Shown piece after piece: positions 6,773-15,228 of a stretch of 58,178 nt of DNA. The stretch comes from an uncultured Oscillospiraceae bacterium (lineage in GTDB: Bacteria; Bacillota; Clostridia; Oscillospirales; Oscillospiraceae): assembly GCA_934591745.1 (NCBI GenBank), contig CAKTPQ010000007.1, forward strand, positions 1-58,178. Reading direction: 5' to 3'. A program made the translations under genes and the position numbers. The number at the start of each line of letters is the position of its first letter. Within the stretch, counting starts at the first letter, position 1. The notes below the pieces were generated by a model, which searched no databases, was not told where the DNA came from, and was given only the letters and a program-made list of their open reading frames with translations.

Positions 6773-7366
6773 ATGAAAGAGATCAAAGTGAAGCTGACAT
6801 TCACCGAGCCGGTGCTGGGCACCTGCCCAGGTGACCCCGACATCTACCGCGCGTTCGTGGCCAGAAACTCTCCGGATGCCGCCACCATGGAGGACGAAGT
6901 GGCCGCCATCGGTGTGGACGGCGTGGTAGAGAAGGGTAAGACCGTCTTTCCGAAGCTGAACGATGGGACGCCGTTTTTCTACGACTATCAGATCAAAGGC
7001 TTTTTCAAGGACACCTGCGGCGGCCTGCGAAAGGTCAAGGGCACCGTGTCCAGCGGCATCAAGGCGTTCAAGAAGGAAATCGACAAGCTGATCTTCGTGG
7101 ATCCACGGAACATTCCCATCCTGTTCGACGGGGAGATGGGGGAGTGCTCCCGTCCACTGCGAGCGCAGACCATGCAGGGGGAGCGCGTAAGCCTCGCTCT
7201 GTCGGAACAGATCCCCGCCGGCGCGACCTGCGAGTTTACCGTCATCTGCCTGAGCGATGACCACGAGAAGGCTGTTCGGGAGTGGCTGGACTATGGGCGG
7301 TTTTCCGGCATGGGACAGTGGCGCAACAGCGGCAAGGGTCGCTTCCGCTGGGAAGAGATTGCATAA
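6773..7366 (+). CDS. Conserved-looking early phage protein, function unknown
   Basis: 197 aa, beginning MKEIKVKLTFTEPVLGTCPG. It ends with a glycine-rich segment (YGRFSGMGQWRNSGKGRF) that resembles, in composition only, the glycine-rich loops of RAMP-type RNA-binding folds. No catalytic motif is seen. The ribosome site AAGGAG lies within the tail of the preceding broken gene. It is cotranscribed with the other early genes. Confidence 0.75.
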   Translation: MKEIKVKLTFTEPVLGTCPGDPDIYRAFVARNSPDAATMEDEVAAIGVDGVVEKGKTVFPKLNDGTPFFYDYQIKGFFKDTCGGLRKVKGTVSSGIKAFKKEIDKLIFVDPRNIPILFDGEMGECSRPLRAQTMQGERVSLALSEQIPAGATCEFTVICLSDDHEKAVREWLDYGRFSGMGQWRNSGKGRFRWEEIA

Positions 7367-7367
7367 C

Positions 7368-7420
7368 GCAAAGGCAGAGCATCGCAGTGGAAAGCAGAGT
7401 TTAGCAGAGGCACGGCAGCG
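7368..7420 (+). repeat. Phased GCAGAG-type short repeats between early genes
   Basis: GCA(G/A)NG units start at 7368, 7374, 7379, 7384, 7394, 7404 and 7415, so spacings are about 5, 10 or 11 bases. This puts the units on about the same face of the helix, or makes a repetitive RNA. The stretch has no convincing gene. Confidence 0.5.
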
Positions 7421-7477
7421 AAGAGATCTGCGGAGAAATGCGTGGGATTTGCATAGCTATGAATCGCACTGCACAGA

Positions 7478-7497
7478 AAATCCACCTCACCACAAGG
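7478..7497 (+). promoter_or_regulatory. Leader element, copy C (predicted small-RNA target)
   Basis: AAATCCACCTCACCACAAGG, an exact 20-base complement of 4726-4745. It lies about 50 bases upstream of the 7549 gene in the non-coding stretch 7367-7548. Confidence 0.7.
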
Positions 7498-7548
7498 CAA
7501 GCGGACACGCAGTGCCCGCATATCGTGTAAACGGAAGGAGTGTTGCGA

Positions 7549-7674
7549 ATGGACTGTTTCAAGGCGGCGCTGGAGTATCTGCTGCAGAAAACGCTGGAAA
7601 ACAACGGCCTTACCGGAACGGTCATTGTAACAAAAATCGGGCCGGAAGAATCAACAGAGGAGAAAGCGGGGTGA
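7549..7674 (+). CDS. Small phage protein, 41 aa
   Basis: MDCFKAALEYLLQKTL followed by a short beta-like NGLTGTVIVTKIG segment and an acidic tail. GGAAGGAG lies 10-17 bases upstream of ATG 7549. No family was recognised. It is the first reading frame after leader copy C, so it would be the gene affected by pairing there. Confidence 0.55.
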   Translation: MDCFKAALEYLLQKTLENNGLTGTVIVTKIGPEESTEEKAG

Positions 7675-7698
7675 TGCCCCGCTGAGGAGGGACAAGCT

Positions 7699-7791
7699 AT
7701 GACGTTCACATGGGTACTTACCTACATTGGCGCGGCGTGGCTGGCGACCAGCATCCTTCGGCTGGTGGACAAGCTGGAGGACCATCGGTAA
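7699..7791 (+). CDS. Small phage membrane peptide, 30 aa
   Basis: MTFTWVLTYIGAAWLATSIL forms one hydrophobic helix, followed by a charged RLVDKLEDHR tail. GAGGAGGG is upstream of ATG 7699. The stop overlaps the next ATG (TAATG), suggesting translational coupling to the helicase-methylase gene. Function unknown. Confidence 0.5.
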   Translation: MTFTWVLTYIGAAWLATSILRLVDKLEDHR

Positions 7792-10295
7792 TGGAGAGCT
7801 ATCTCGAATTTCTGCGCTCCAAGATCGTGCTGGCCAGCGAGACGGGCTTTACACTGCCGCCGGAGGAGATTAACCCGGCGCTGAAGCCGCACCAGCGGGA
7901 TGCTGTTGTGTGGGCGCTGCGAGGCGGCAGGCGGGCGCTGTTTGAGAGCTTCGGTCTCGGCAAGACTGTGCAGGAGCTGGAGTTCTGCCATCAGGCGGTG
8001 CGCCATGATGGCGGCAAGGCCCTGATCGTGCTACCGCTGGGCGTCCGGCAGGAGTTCACCCGGGACGCGGTGGAGCTGCTGCATTACGCGGCGCCGGAGT
8101 ACATCACCACCATGGCGGAGGCAGACAGCGCCGCCGGAGATATCTTGATGACCAACTATGAACGGGTGCGGGACGGGGACATTGACCCCACGCGGTTCAC
8201 GGCCGTGGCGCTGGATGAGGCGTCGGTGCTGCGCTCGTTCGGCAGCAAGACCTACCAGACATTCCTGCCGAAATTTCAGGGCGTGAAGTACAAGCTGGTA
8301 TCCACGGCGACACCATCGCCCAACCGGTACAAGGAGCTGATCCACTACGCCGGGTATCTGGAGATCATGGACACGGGACAGGCTCTGACGCGATTTTTCC
8401 AGCGGGACAGCACCAAGGCTAACAACCTGACACTGTACCCCCACAAGGAGGATGAGTTCTGGCTGTGGGTGTCCAGCTGGGCGCTGTTTATCGGAAAACC
8501 CTCTGATCTGGGCTATGACGATACCGGCTATGCGCTGCCGCCGCTGGATGTGCGGACACACATTGTGCGGGGCCGGTACGGCGAGGACACAGATCGGAAC
8601 GGCCAGTTCAAATTGATGCACGACGCGGCGGTATCGCTGGCGGAGGCATCACGGGAAAAGCGGGAAAGCATTGACGCCCGTGTGGCCGTGGCAAAGGAGA
8701 TCGTGGACAGTGATCCGGAGGCGCACTTTCTTCTCTGGCACGATCTGGAGGCGGAGCGGCACGCCATCTGTAAGACCCTGCCGGACACCGTGGATATCTA
8801 CGGCAGCATGGACTATGCCGAACGGGAAAAGCGGGTGATCGACTTCTCGGAGGGGCGCTGCCGGCTGTTTGCCACCAAGAAGAGCCTGAGCGGCAGCGGG
8901 TGCAACTTCCAGCGCCATTGCCACAGGGCGATTTTTATCGGTATCGACTATGAATTTAATGATTTTATTCAGGCGGTACACCGCATTTACCGCTTCCTCC
9001 AGACGGAGCAGGTGGTGATCGACATTATTTACACGGCGGCGGAAGACCCCATTTACCGTGTGCTGATGGAGAAATGGAAGCAGCACGAGTACCTGCAGGG
9101 CAAGATGCGGGAGATCGTGCAGAAATACGGCCTGAGCGGTTCTGTGCAGACGGAGCGCATGGCCAGAAGTATAGGAGTGGAGCGCGTGGAAGTAAAAGGC
9201 AAGAATTACACGCTGGTGAATAACGACTGCGTGGAGGAAACGGCACGGATGGCCGAAAACAGCGTGGACATGATCTTGACCTCTATCCCGTTTTCCAACC
9301 ACTACGAATACACCCCCAGCTATAACGACTTCGGCCACAACGAGGATACCCGCCGGTTCTTTGAGCAGATGGACTATCTCAGTCCTAACCTGCTGCGGGT
9401 GCTGAAGCCGGGGCGCGTGTTCTGCTGCCATGTCAAGGATAGGGTGCTGTTCGGTAACGCCACCGGCATGGGAATGCCCACCATGGAGCCGTTCCATGCC
9501 ATGTGCATCCGGCACTATATGCAGCACGGCTTTGCCTACTTCGGCATGATCACCGTGGTCACGGATGTGGTGCGGGAGAACAACCAGACGTACCGGCTGG
9601 GCTGGACGGAGCAGTGCAAGGACGGCTCCAAGATGGGCGTAGGCTGTCCGGAATACATCCTTTTGTTCCGGAAGCTGCCCACCGACCGGAGCAAAGCCTA
9701 CGCCGACGAACCGGTACATAAGACAAAAGAGGAATATACCCGCGCCCAGTGGCAGATAGACGCCCACGGGTACTGGCGCTCCTCCGGCGACCGGCTGGTG
9801 ACGAAGGAAGAGATCATGTCCATGGACACCGGAAAGATCCAGGCAGCCTACCGCAAGTACAGCCGCGGCACGGTGTATGACTATGCAGAGCACGTCCGCA
9901 TGGCAAAGGAACTGGACGAGAATGGAAAACTGCCCGCCACCTTCATGGTGGTGGCACCGGGGAGCTGGACGGATGAGGTGTGGGACGATATCAACCGGAT
10001 GCGCACCCTGAACACCACCCAGAGTCAGCGCCGCCAGCAGCTCCACGTCTGTCCCCTCCAGCTGGATATTGTAGACCGCTGTATCAACCGGTACAGCAAT
10101 CCCGGCGACCTTGTATATGACCCATTTGGTGGAATCGGCACGGTACCGCTGGAAGCAGTCAAGGCGGGGCGGAAGGGCCTTGCCTGTGAGCTGAACAGTG
10201 GGTATTTCCGGGATGCTGTTGGCTACCTGCAGGAGTTCGAGCGGGAGGACATGAACATCTCTTTGTTTGACCTGATGGGGGAGGTGTCGGGATGA
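7791..10295 (+). CDS. SNF2-type helicase fused to an N6-adenine/N4-cytosine DNA methylase
   Basis: 834 aa. The N-terminal half is a superfamily 2 translocase: ATP-binding GLGKT at 55-59, DEAS at 142-145, ATPSPNRY, LSGSGCNFQRH and the arginine-finger motif AVHRIYRF. The C-terminal part is a beta-class amino-methyltransferase: SIPF (near 497) occupies the (D/N/S)PP(Y/F) catalytic site and DPFGGIGTVPLEA (near 777) the SAM-binding site. SIPF departs from the usual SPPF at one proline, so activity is uncertain. Such fusions may protect phage DNA from host restriction or serve phage-specific methylation. The start is fixed by TAATG coupling to the 30-aa peptide. Confidence 0.85.
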   Translation: MESYLEFLRSKIVLASETGFTLPPEEINPALKPHQRDAVVWALRGGRRALFESFGLGKTVQELEFCHQAVRHDGGKALIVLPLGVRQEFTRDAVELLHYAAPEYITTMAEADSAAGDILMTNYERVRDGDIDPTRFTAVALDEASVLRSFGSKTYQTFLPKFQGVKYKLVSTATPSPNRYKELIHYAGYLEIMDTGQALTRFFQRDSTKANNLTLYPHKEDEFWLWVSSWALFIGKPSDLGYDDTGYALPPLDVRTHIVRGRYGEDTDRNGQFKLMHDAAVSLAEASREKRESIDARVAVAKEIVDSDPEAHFLLWHDLEAERHAICKTLPDTVDIYGSMDYAEREKRVIDFSEGRCRLFATKKSLSGSGCNFQRHCHRAIFIGIDYEFNDFIQAVHRIYRFLQTEQVVIDIIYTAAEDPIYRVLMEKWKQHEYLQGKMREIVQKYGLSGSVQTERMARSIGVERVEVKGKNYTLVNNDCVEETARMAENSVDMILTSIPFSNHYEYTPSYNDFGHNEDTRRFFEQMDYLSPNLLRVLKPGRVFCCHVKDRVLFGNATGMGMPTMEPFHAMCIRHYMQHGFAYFGMITVVTDVVRENNQTYRLGWTEQCKDGSKMGVGCPEYILLFRKLPTDRSKAYADEPVHKTKEEYTRAQWQIDAHGYWRSSGDRLVTKEEIMSMDTGKIQAAYRKYSRGTVYDYAEHVRMAKELDENGKLPATFMVVAPGSWTDEVWDDINRMRTLNTTQSQRRQQLHVCPLQLDIVDRCINRYSNPGDLVYDPFGGIGTVPLEAVKAGRKGLACELNSGYFRDAVGYLQEFEREDMNISLFDLMGEVSG

Positions 10296-10696
10296 GCCGC
10301 AGAAGACCTTTTGTAGAGAAACGGATGACGTTGATCCGCACCTGCGGCACCTGCGGAAAAACCTTCTCTACGACCGCTGAATCGCCGTGGATACGGCAGG
10401 TGCCGCGAGACGGGAAAAAGCAGGCTACCACTTATTACTGTAGCACCACCTGTTTTCGAGACAGCTACAAGCATGTTGGCTTTTATGACGGAAAAGCCGA
10501 AGAACGCCGCCGGGAGAAAGACCGAAACCGTGACAACCGTGAACGCTGCCGCCGGTACAACGCGGCGCACAGGGAGGCACGTGCAGCCTACGCCAAGGAG
10601 CGTCGGCGGAGGAATCCGGGCCTTTGTGCCGCCGACAATGCGTATGCAAGAAAAAAACGCCGCCTGTTGGCGGCTGAGAAAAAGGAGGACGTATGA
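10292..10696 (+). CDS. Phage zinc-finger-like basic protein
   Basis: 134 aa. An N-terminal CGTCGK and a later YYCSTTCF give four cysteines suited to zinc. The rest is very rich in arginine and lysine (EERRREKDRNRDNRERCRRY), typical of a nucleic-acid-binding helix. ATGA overlap with the helicase-methylase gene suggests coupling. Function unknown. Confidence 0.65.
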   Translation: MSRRRPFVEKRMTLIRTCGTCGKTFSTTAESPWIRQVPRDGKKQATTYYCSTTCFRDSYKHVGFYDGKAEERRREKDRNRDNRERCRRYNAAHREARAAYAKERRRRNPGLCAADNAYARKKRRLLAAEKKEDV

Positions 10697-11058
10697 ACAC
10701 CACACGAGAAGAATCCCAGAGATCCATCATGCAGATGTGCCGTGGAGCCTTTCAGGAGCGCGTGGACTATGAGATGCCGCGCCTGATCGAGAACATCCTC
10801 GACCCCAACACGTCTGCCAAGGCCAAACGCAAGGTGACCATTACGCTGGAGCTTTGTCCCGATGACAGCCGCCAGAACATCGTGGTCAACTGCGCCGTGA
10901 AGTCTACGCTGGCCCCCACGCACCCCGCGACCACCATGCTCTATGCCGCCGACAAGGACACGGTCATTGAGATGGCCCCGCAGATCCCCGGCCAGATTGC
11001 CGTTGACGGCTCGGAGCAGGAAGCACCGGCACACCTGAAACTTGTAAACTGCGGCTAA
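10693..11058 (+). CDS. Phage replication-region protein, unknown
   Basis: 121 aa. A helical N-terminus (EESQRSIMQMCRGAFQERVDYEM) is followed by a beta-rich part (KRKVTITLELCPDDSRQNIVV). GGAGG stands before the ATG, which overlaps the previous stop. No family is recognised. Similar small proteins often precede recombination genes in Firmicutes phages. Confidence 0.65.
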   Translation: MNTTREESQRSIMQMCRGAFQERVDYEMPRLIENILDPNTSAKAKRKVTITLELCPDDSRQNIVVNCAVKSTLAPTHPATTMLYAADKDTVIEMAPQIPGQIAVDGSEQEAPAHLKLVNCG

Positions 11059-11077
11059 AAAAGAAAGGAGACATACC

Positions 11078-11815
11078 ATGCTGAAGGAAGCTATCGAGAA
11101 AATCGAAGAACTGGCAAAGCCGATCATTCTGGACAGGGATGACCATACCTACGCCGTGGACAAAGACGGTGAAGCGCAGGAGATTATCCCGGAGGCAGTC
11201 TATCAGAGCTGCCTGCCCCTGAACAGTCTGGACGCGCTGGTGCAGATGGTCAAGACGGAAGGCACCTGCGCAGATCGTCCGGACAAGCTCTACCTGTCCG
11301 TGAAGGATCACATGACGGTGACGTGCTTCGGCCACCCCCAGCGCGACCTGCGGGAGGATCGCATTTTCTACTACGAGGCGGCCGCCAAGGACGTGCCCGG
11401 CTGGGACGGCGAAGTGAAGATGCCCTTTGACAGGGCGGCGGTCGCTTTGCAGACGCGCTTTCAGGACGGCGGTGACAGGGGCTATGCCCTGACACTGCTG
11501 AGTCAGATCACCTGCGGTGCAAAGGTCACCTACAACGACACCGGCATAGCCACCACCGTCGTGACCAACAAGGGCGTTTCGCTCCAGCAGAACAGCACCA
11601 TCCGTCCGCTGGTGCAGCTGCGGCCTTACCGTACCTTCCAAGAGGTGGATCAGCCGGAGGGACTGTTCCTGATCCGTATTGATGAGCGGGGCATTACCTT
11701 CACGGAGGCTGACGGAGGTATGTGGAAGCTGGATGCCCGCAAGACCATCAAGGCATATCTGGAGGCGGCACTGAAGGATGATATCGACGCCGGCCGTGTG
11801 GTCGTGATGATGTAA
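11078..11815 (+). CDS. Phage protein, possibly DUF2303-like
   Basis: 245 aa, mostly beta-strand with no enzymatic motif. Size, position ahead of recombination genes and general pattern (PLNSLDALVQMVK near residue 50) recall DUF2303/YfdQ proteins, but that identification is weak. AGAAAGGAG precedes the ATG at 11078. A GC-rich hairpin follows the gene. Confidence 0.6.
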   Translation: MLKEAIEKIEELAKPIILDRDDHTYAVDKDGEAQEIIPEAVYQSCLPLNSLDALVQMVKTEGTCADRPDKLYLSVKDHMTVTCFGHPQRDLREDRIFYYEAAAKDVPGWDGEVKMPFDRAAVALQTRFQDGGDRGYALTLLSQITCGAKVTYNDTGIATTVVTNKGVSLQQNSTIRPLVQLRPYRTFQEVDQPEGLFLIRIDERGITFTEADGGMWKLDARKTIKAYLEAALKDDIDAGRVVVMM

Positions 11816-11823
11816 CAAAAAAG

Positions 11824-11857
11824 CCGCCCCGCCGGAGCTGGCACTTCGGCGGGGCGG
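11824..11857. terminator. GC-rich hairpin with an A tract on its left
   Basis: An 11-bp stem, CCGCCCCGCCG with CGGCGGGGCGG. A run of A lies on the left and no T run on the right, so it would be a full terminator only for minus-strand transcripts. On the plus strand it may slow the polymerase or protect the upstream RNA end. Confidence 0.55.
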
Positions 11858-11917
11858 GACTGGCGGCAAAGCCAATCAGATACACGCCCACTATATGGGA
11901 GAAAGTGAGATTTGTCA

Positions 11918-13351
11918 ATGAGAACAACGAAAATCGTTATCAAAAATATGTTCGGCATCAAGGATATGTCGCTGGGCGGTGGCTCTGTGGAGATATCCGG
12001 CCCCAAAGGAAGCGGGAAAACCTCGGTGCTGGATTCTATCCGGTATGCGCTGACCAACCGTTCTGACAGGGACTATGTTGTGCATCAGGGTGCGGATGAG
12101 GGGGAGATCATCATCGAAACGGATTCGGGCCTTTCTGTAGACCGGCGGGCGCTGAGCGCCAAGTCTGCCGGAACGGTGAAGGTGCGGGACGGCTCCATGC
12201 TTCAGACGCGGCCTGCGGAGTTCCTGTCGAAGATCTTCACGCCGCTCCAGCTGAACCCGGTGGAGTTCACGCAGCTGTCGCGGCAGGAGAAGAACCGTGT
12301 GATCCTCTCTTTGATCGAGTTTCCGTGGGATACCAACTGGATCAGGGAGCAGTTCGGCGAGATCCCGCAGGGCGTGGACTACTCGAAGCACATCCTTGAA
12401 GTGCTGGCGGATATTCAGGCGGAGAACGGCATCTATTTCCAGTCGAGGCAGAACCTGAACCGCGATATCCGCAACAAACAGGCATTTATTACTGACATTG
12501 CAAAGGATATTCCGTCCGGCTACGACTATGACCGATGGAACAGCTACCCTGTCGGCGAAAAGTACCGCGAACTGGAACGCCTGAAGGATCAGAACAGCCG
12601 CATCGAGCGGGCCAAAACCTTCCGGGACAGCTATGACGCGAAGATGCGTGGGATCACCGGCGAACGGGATGTGGCGCTGGCTGCCATTGACAGGGATCTG
12701 GCCCGTGAGCGCTCTGAACTGACCGGCCAGATCGAGCGGCTTCGGGCAGAGATCAGCGCGGCGCAGGAGGAATTAGGCAGTCTGGAGTGCCGGCGGGAGG
12801 ATCGTGCTGCCGTTGTGCACGCCAAGTATGAGACCGCCGTTGCCAAACTGGAAAAGGACATGGGTACGGCCAGCGAGTATGCGGAGGCTGCACCGGCAGA
12901 TACTTCCGCCTTACAGCAGGAGGTGGATACGGCGGAGCGTATGCGCAAGCACCTCAATGAGTACCAGCGCATGACGGCCATGCAGCATGAGGTGGACGCG
13001 CTTATGGAGCAGTCGCAGGAGCTGACCCGCAAGATCGAACTGGCGCGGGAGTTGCCCGCCAAAATTCTTGAAACGGCAACGATCCCCGTTGAGGGACTGA
13101 CGGTAGAGAATGGCGTGCCGCTGATCCACGGCCTGCCCATTTCTAACCTGTCCGATGGTGAGCTGCTGGAGCTGTGCGTGGATATCACGGTCAGCAAGCC
13201 GGGACAGCTGCAAATCATTCTGGTCGATGGCGCGGAACGGCTGGACAAGGAGAGCCGGGACAAACTGTATGCCAAGTGCAAGGCAAAGGGGCTGCAGCTG
13301 ATCGCTACCCGCGTGACGGATTCTAATGAATTGGAGGTTACCGAATTATGA
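11918..13351 (+). CDS. AAA-family ATPase, SMC/RecF-like recombination protein
   Basis: 477 aa. Walker A GPKGSGKTS near residue 30, a long coiled coil (about 190-370), an ABC-signature-like NLSDGELLEL near 410 and Walker B-like LQIILVDGAE near 430. This is the compact SMC/SbcC plan of phage ATPases that accompany RecE-like nucleases and SSB, as here. ATG 11918 is used; an in-frame TTG at 11912 is possible. It overlaps the next gene by four bases. Confidence 0.85.
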   Translation: MRTTKIVIKNMFGIKDMSLGGGSVEISGPKGSGKTSVLDSIRYALTNRSDRDYVVHQGADEGEIIIETDSGLSVDRRALSAKSAGTVKVRDGSMLQTRPAEFLSKIFTPLQLNPVEFTQLSRQEKNRVILSLIEFPWDTNWIREQFGEIPQGVDYSKHILEVLADIQAENGIYFQSRQNLNRDIRNKQAFITDIAKDIPSGYDYDRWNSYPVGEKYRELERLKDQNSRIERAKTFRDSYDAKMRGITGERDVALAAIDRDLARERSELTGQIERLRAEISAAQEELGSLECRREDRAAVVHAKYETAVAKLEKDMGTASEYAEAAPADTSALQQEVDTAERMRKHLNEYQRMTAMQHEVDALMEQSQELTRKIELARELPAKILETATIPVEGLTVENGVPLIHGLPISNLSDGELLELCVDITVSKPGQLQIILVDGAERLDKESRDKLYAKCKAKGLQLIATRVTDSNELEVTEL

Positions 13352-13977
13352 TGACAAAGGATAATCTGCGTAAACTGACCGGAGACGAACGTCTGGGGCA
13401 GATGCGTGATTCTGAATATCTCGGCGCTGAGGACATCGACGATGATGTGGAGCCGATACTGACTATTGATGCCCTGTGGAACGGCATGGTGACGCTCCAG
13501 CGCGGCAAGGAAAACAAGGATGTACTTTCCTTCAAGGAAGAGCGTGTTCCGGGCATTATGCAGGTAAGGCCTCTCATTATCAACTCTACCAACCGCAAAA
13601 CGCTGCGTAAGCTGTTTGGCGATGCAAAGGCGGATACGCTGGTGGGCAAGCAGATCCAGCTTTACATTGACCACAAGGTGCGTGATCCGCAGGATGGCGG
13701 GCTTACGGACGGCATCCGTATCCGGCCCTTTAAGCCGAGGGTCAAGAAGGAAGCCCCTGTGCCGCCGTGTGCGGACTGCGGCGGCATCATTGAAGCGGCC
13801 ATGGGCAAGACCCCCGGCTGGCTGGCGGCCTACACCGCCAAGCATTACGGCGTTTCCCTGTGTGCCGCCTGCGCTCAGAAACGCAAGGAGGCGGCATCGA
13901 CCCCGGTACCGGAAGCACCGGAGACGCCCGAAGCAGACCCTGCCGCAGGCGAGGTCATTGACGGGGAGGTGCTGTAA
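13348..13977 (+). CDS. Phage recombination-region protein with C-terminal zinc ribbon
   Basis: 209 aa. Residues 1-130 form a globular domain containing LIINSTNRKTLRKLFG and VGKQIQLYIDHKV, followed by CADCGG ... CAACAQ, a four-cysteine zinc site near 140-175, and an acidic, proline-rich tail. The acidic tail and location between ATPase and nuclease suggest a single-strand-binding or annealing accessory role. No family was recognised with confidence. Confidence 0.7.
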   Translation: MMTKDNLRKLTGDERLGQMRDSEYLGAEDIDDDVEPILTIDALWNGMVTLQRGKENKDVLSFKEERVPGIMQVRPLIINSTNRKTLRKLFGDAKADTLVGKQIQLYIDHKVRDPQDGGLTDGIRIRPFKPRVKKEAPVPPCADCGGIIEAAMGKTPGWLAAYTAKHYGVSLCAACAQKRKEAASTPVPEAPETPEADPAAGEVIDGEVL

Positions 13978-14816
13978 TGAGTCTGCCTATGGTGACGGCG
14001 GAGAACTATTTCTCCCCTGAGATGAACATGGCCTACATGGGGGCTACCCAGTTCAAGGCTTTTGACCGATGTGAGGCGGCGGCGCTGGCGGAGCTGCGGG
14101 GGGAATACGCCCCCGCAGCCGCCACGGCTATGCTGATTGGAAGCTATGTGGATGCTTACTTCTCTGGAGAGCTGCCGGTGTTTCAGGCACAGCATCCGGA
14201 GATCTTCAAGCGGGACGGGAGCCTGAAAGCGGAGTTCGTTCATGCGCAGGATGTGATCGCCCGGATGGAGGCGGACGAGCTGTATATGCTGCTGATGTCC
14301 GGAAAGAAGCAGGTGATCCTGACCGGCGAGATCGCGGGTGTCCCCTTCAAGGTGAAGATCGACAGCCTGCTGGACGCCGAGACCAGCCGCCGCATTGCGG
14401 AACGGTTTCCGGAGACAGCAGAGGTCATGGGGATGTGCGACGGTGCCTTGGTGGATCAGAAGGTCATGCGGGACATGGCCAATGTGTGGTCGGAGGAAGA
14501 GCGTGCCAAGGTATCCTTTGCCCAGTTTTACGGTTACGACATTCAGGGCGCCATTTATCAGGCCATCGAGGGCCATATGCTGCCGTTCATTCTGGCAGTG
14601 GGTACGAAGGAGGACGCGCCGGACATCGGGGCGCTGTACATCCCTGATGCTGAGTTGGCCGCCAAGCTGGCGGAGGTGGAGGATCGTGCCCCGCGGTATC
14701 AGGCCATCAAGGAGGGGAAGATCGCCCCGCGCCGGTGCGGGAAGTGCGCGTACTGCCGGATGACAAAGAAACTGCACAGAATCTTGGACTATAGGGGTGC
14801 CGGAGATGTTGAATAA
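13977..14816 (+). CDS. RecE-like exonuclease (PD-(D/E)XK, DUF3799 type)
   Basis: 279 aa. The opening YMGATQFKAFDRCEAAALAE matches exonuclease-VIII-type domains. A PD-(D/E)XK core follows, with VPFKVKIDSLLD (Asp of the active site) and VDQKVM, and a C-terminal CGKCAYCR cluster, often an iron-sulfur or zinc staple in this group. It is expected to resect double-strand ends for single-strand annealing with the adjacent SSB. TAATG coupling to the previous gene sets the start. Confidence 0.8.
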   Translation: MSLPMVTAENYFSPEMNMAYMGATQFKAFDRCEAAALAELRGEYAPAAATAMLIGSYVDAYFSGELPVFQAQHPEIFKRDGSLKAEFVHAQDVIARMEADELYMLLMSGKKQVILTGEIAGVPFKVKIDSLLDAETSRRIAERFPETAEVMGMCDGALVDQKVMRDMANVWSEEERAKVSFAQFYGYDIQGAIYQAIEGHMLPFILAVGTKEDAPDIGALYIPDAELAAKLAEVEDRAPRYQAIKEGKIAPRRCGKCAYCRMTKKLHRILDYRGAGDVE

Positions 14817-15228
14817 GATCTTCATTATGGGTCGCATGACCCGTGACCCGGAACTGCGCACCACGAACAGCGGGACGTCTGTGGCCAGCTTTTCACTGGC
14901 GGTTGACCGGAATTATAAGGGTGCAGACGGTGAAAAGGAGACAGATTTCATTGACTGCGTAGCGTGGCGCCAGACCGGCGAGTTTGCCGCCAAGTATTTC
15001 ACAAAGGGCCGCATGGCTGTTGTGGAGGGGCGGCTCCAGATCCGTCCGTGGACGGACAAGGAGGGCAATAACCGCCGCAGCGCAGAGGTGATCGTTGACA
15101 ATATGTATTTCGGCGATTCCAAGCGCGATGGAGATACGGGTGGTGCCAGACCTGCCAGCGGCCCTGTGAATGTGTCAGCCAACGACTGGCAGGAGGTCGA
15201 TGAGGATGAAGGCGACCTGCCGTTCTGA
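14806..15228 (+). CDS. ssb: Single-stranded DNA-binding protein
   Basis: 140 aa, OB-fold with MLNKIFIMGRMTRDPELR at the start and FIDCVAW in the middle. The acidic tip DEDEGDLPF is the usual protein-interaction tail. ATG 14806 is preferred to the in-frame GTG at 14797 because the protein then starts as typical SSBs do. It overlaps the nuclease gene by 11 bases. Confidence 0.95.
   Translation: MLNKIFIMGRMTRDPELRTTNSGTSVASFSLAVDRNYKGADGEKETDFIDCVAWRQTGEFAAKYFTKGRMAVVEGRLQIRPWTDKEGNNRRSAEVIVDNMYFGDSKRDGDTGGARPASGPVNVSANDWQEVDEDEGDLPF

Noticed and set aside
6773..7366. CRISPR-Cas RAMP protein
   Set aside because: Only a glycine-rich segment is suggestive; no cas gene, repeat array or conserved RAMP core is present.
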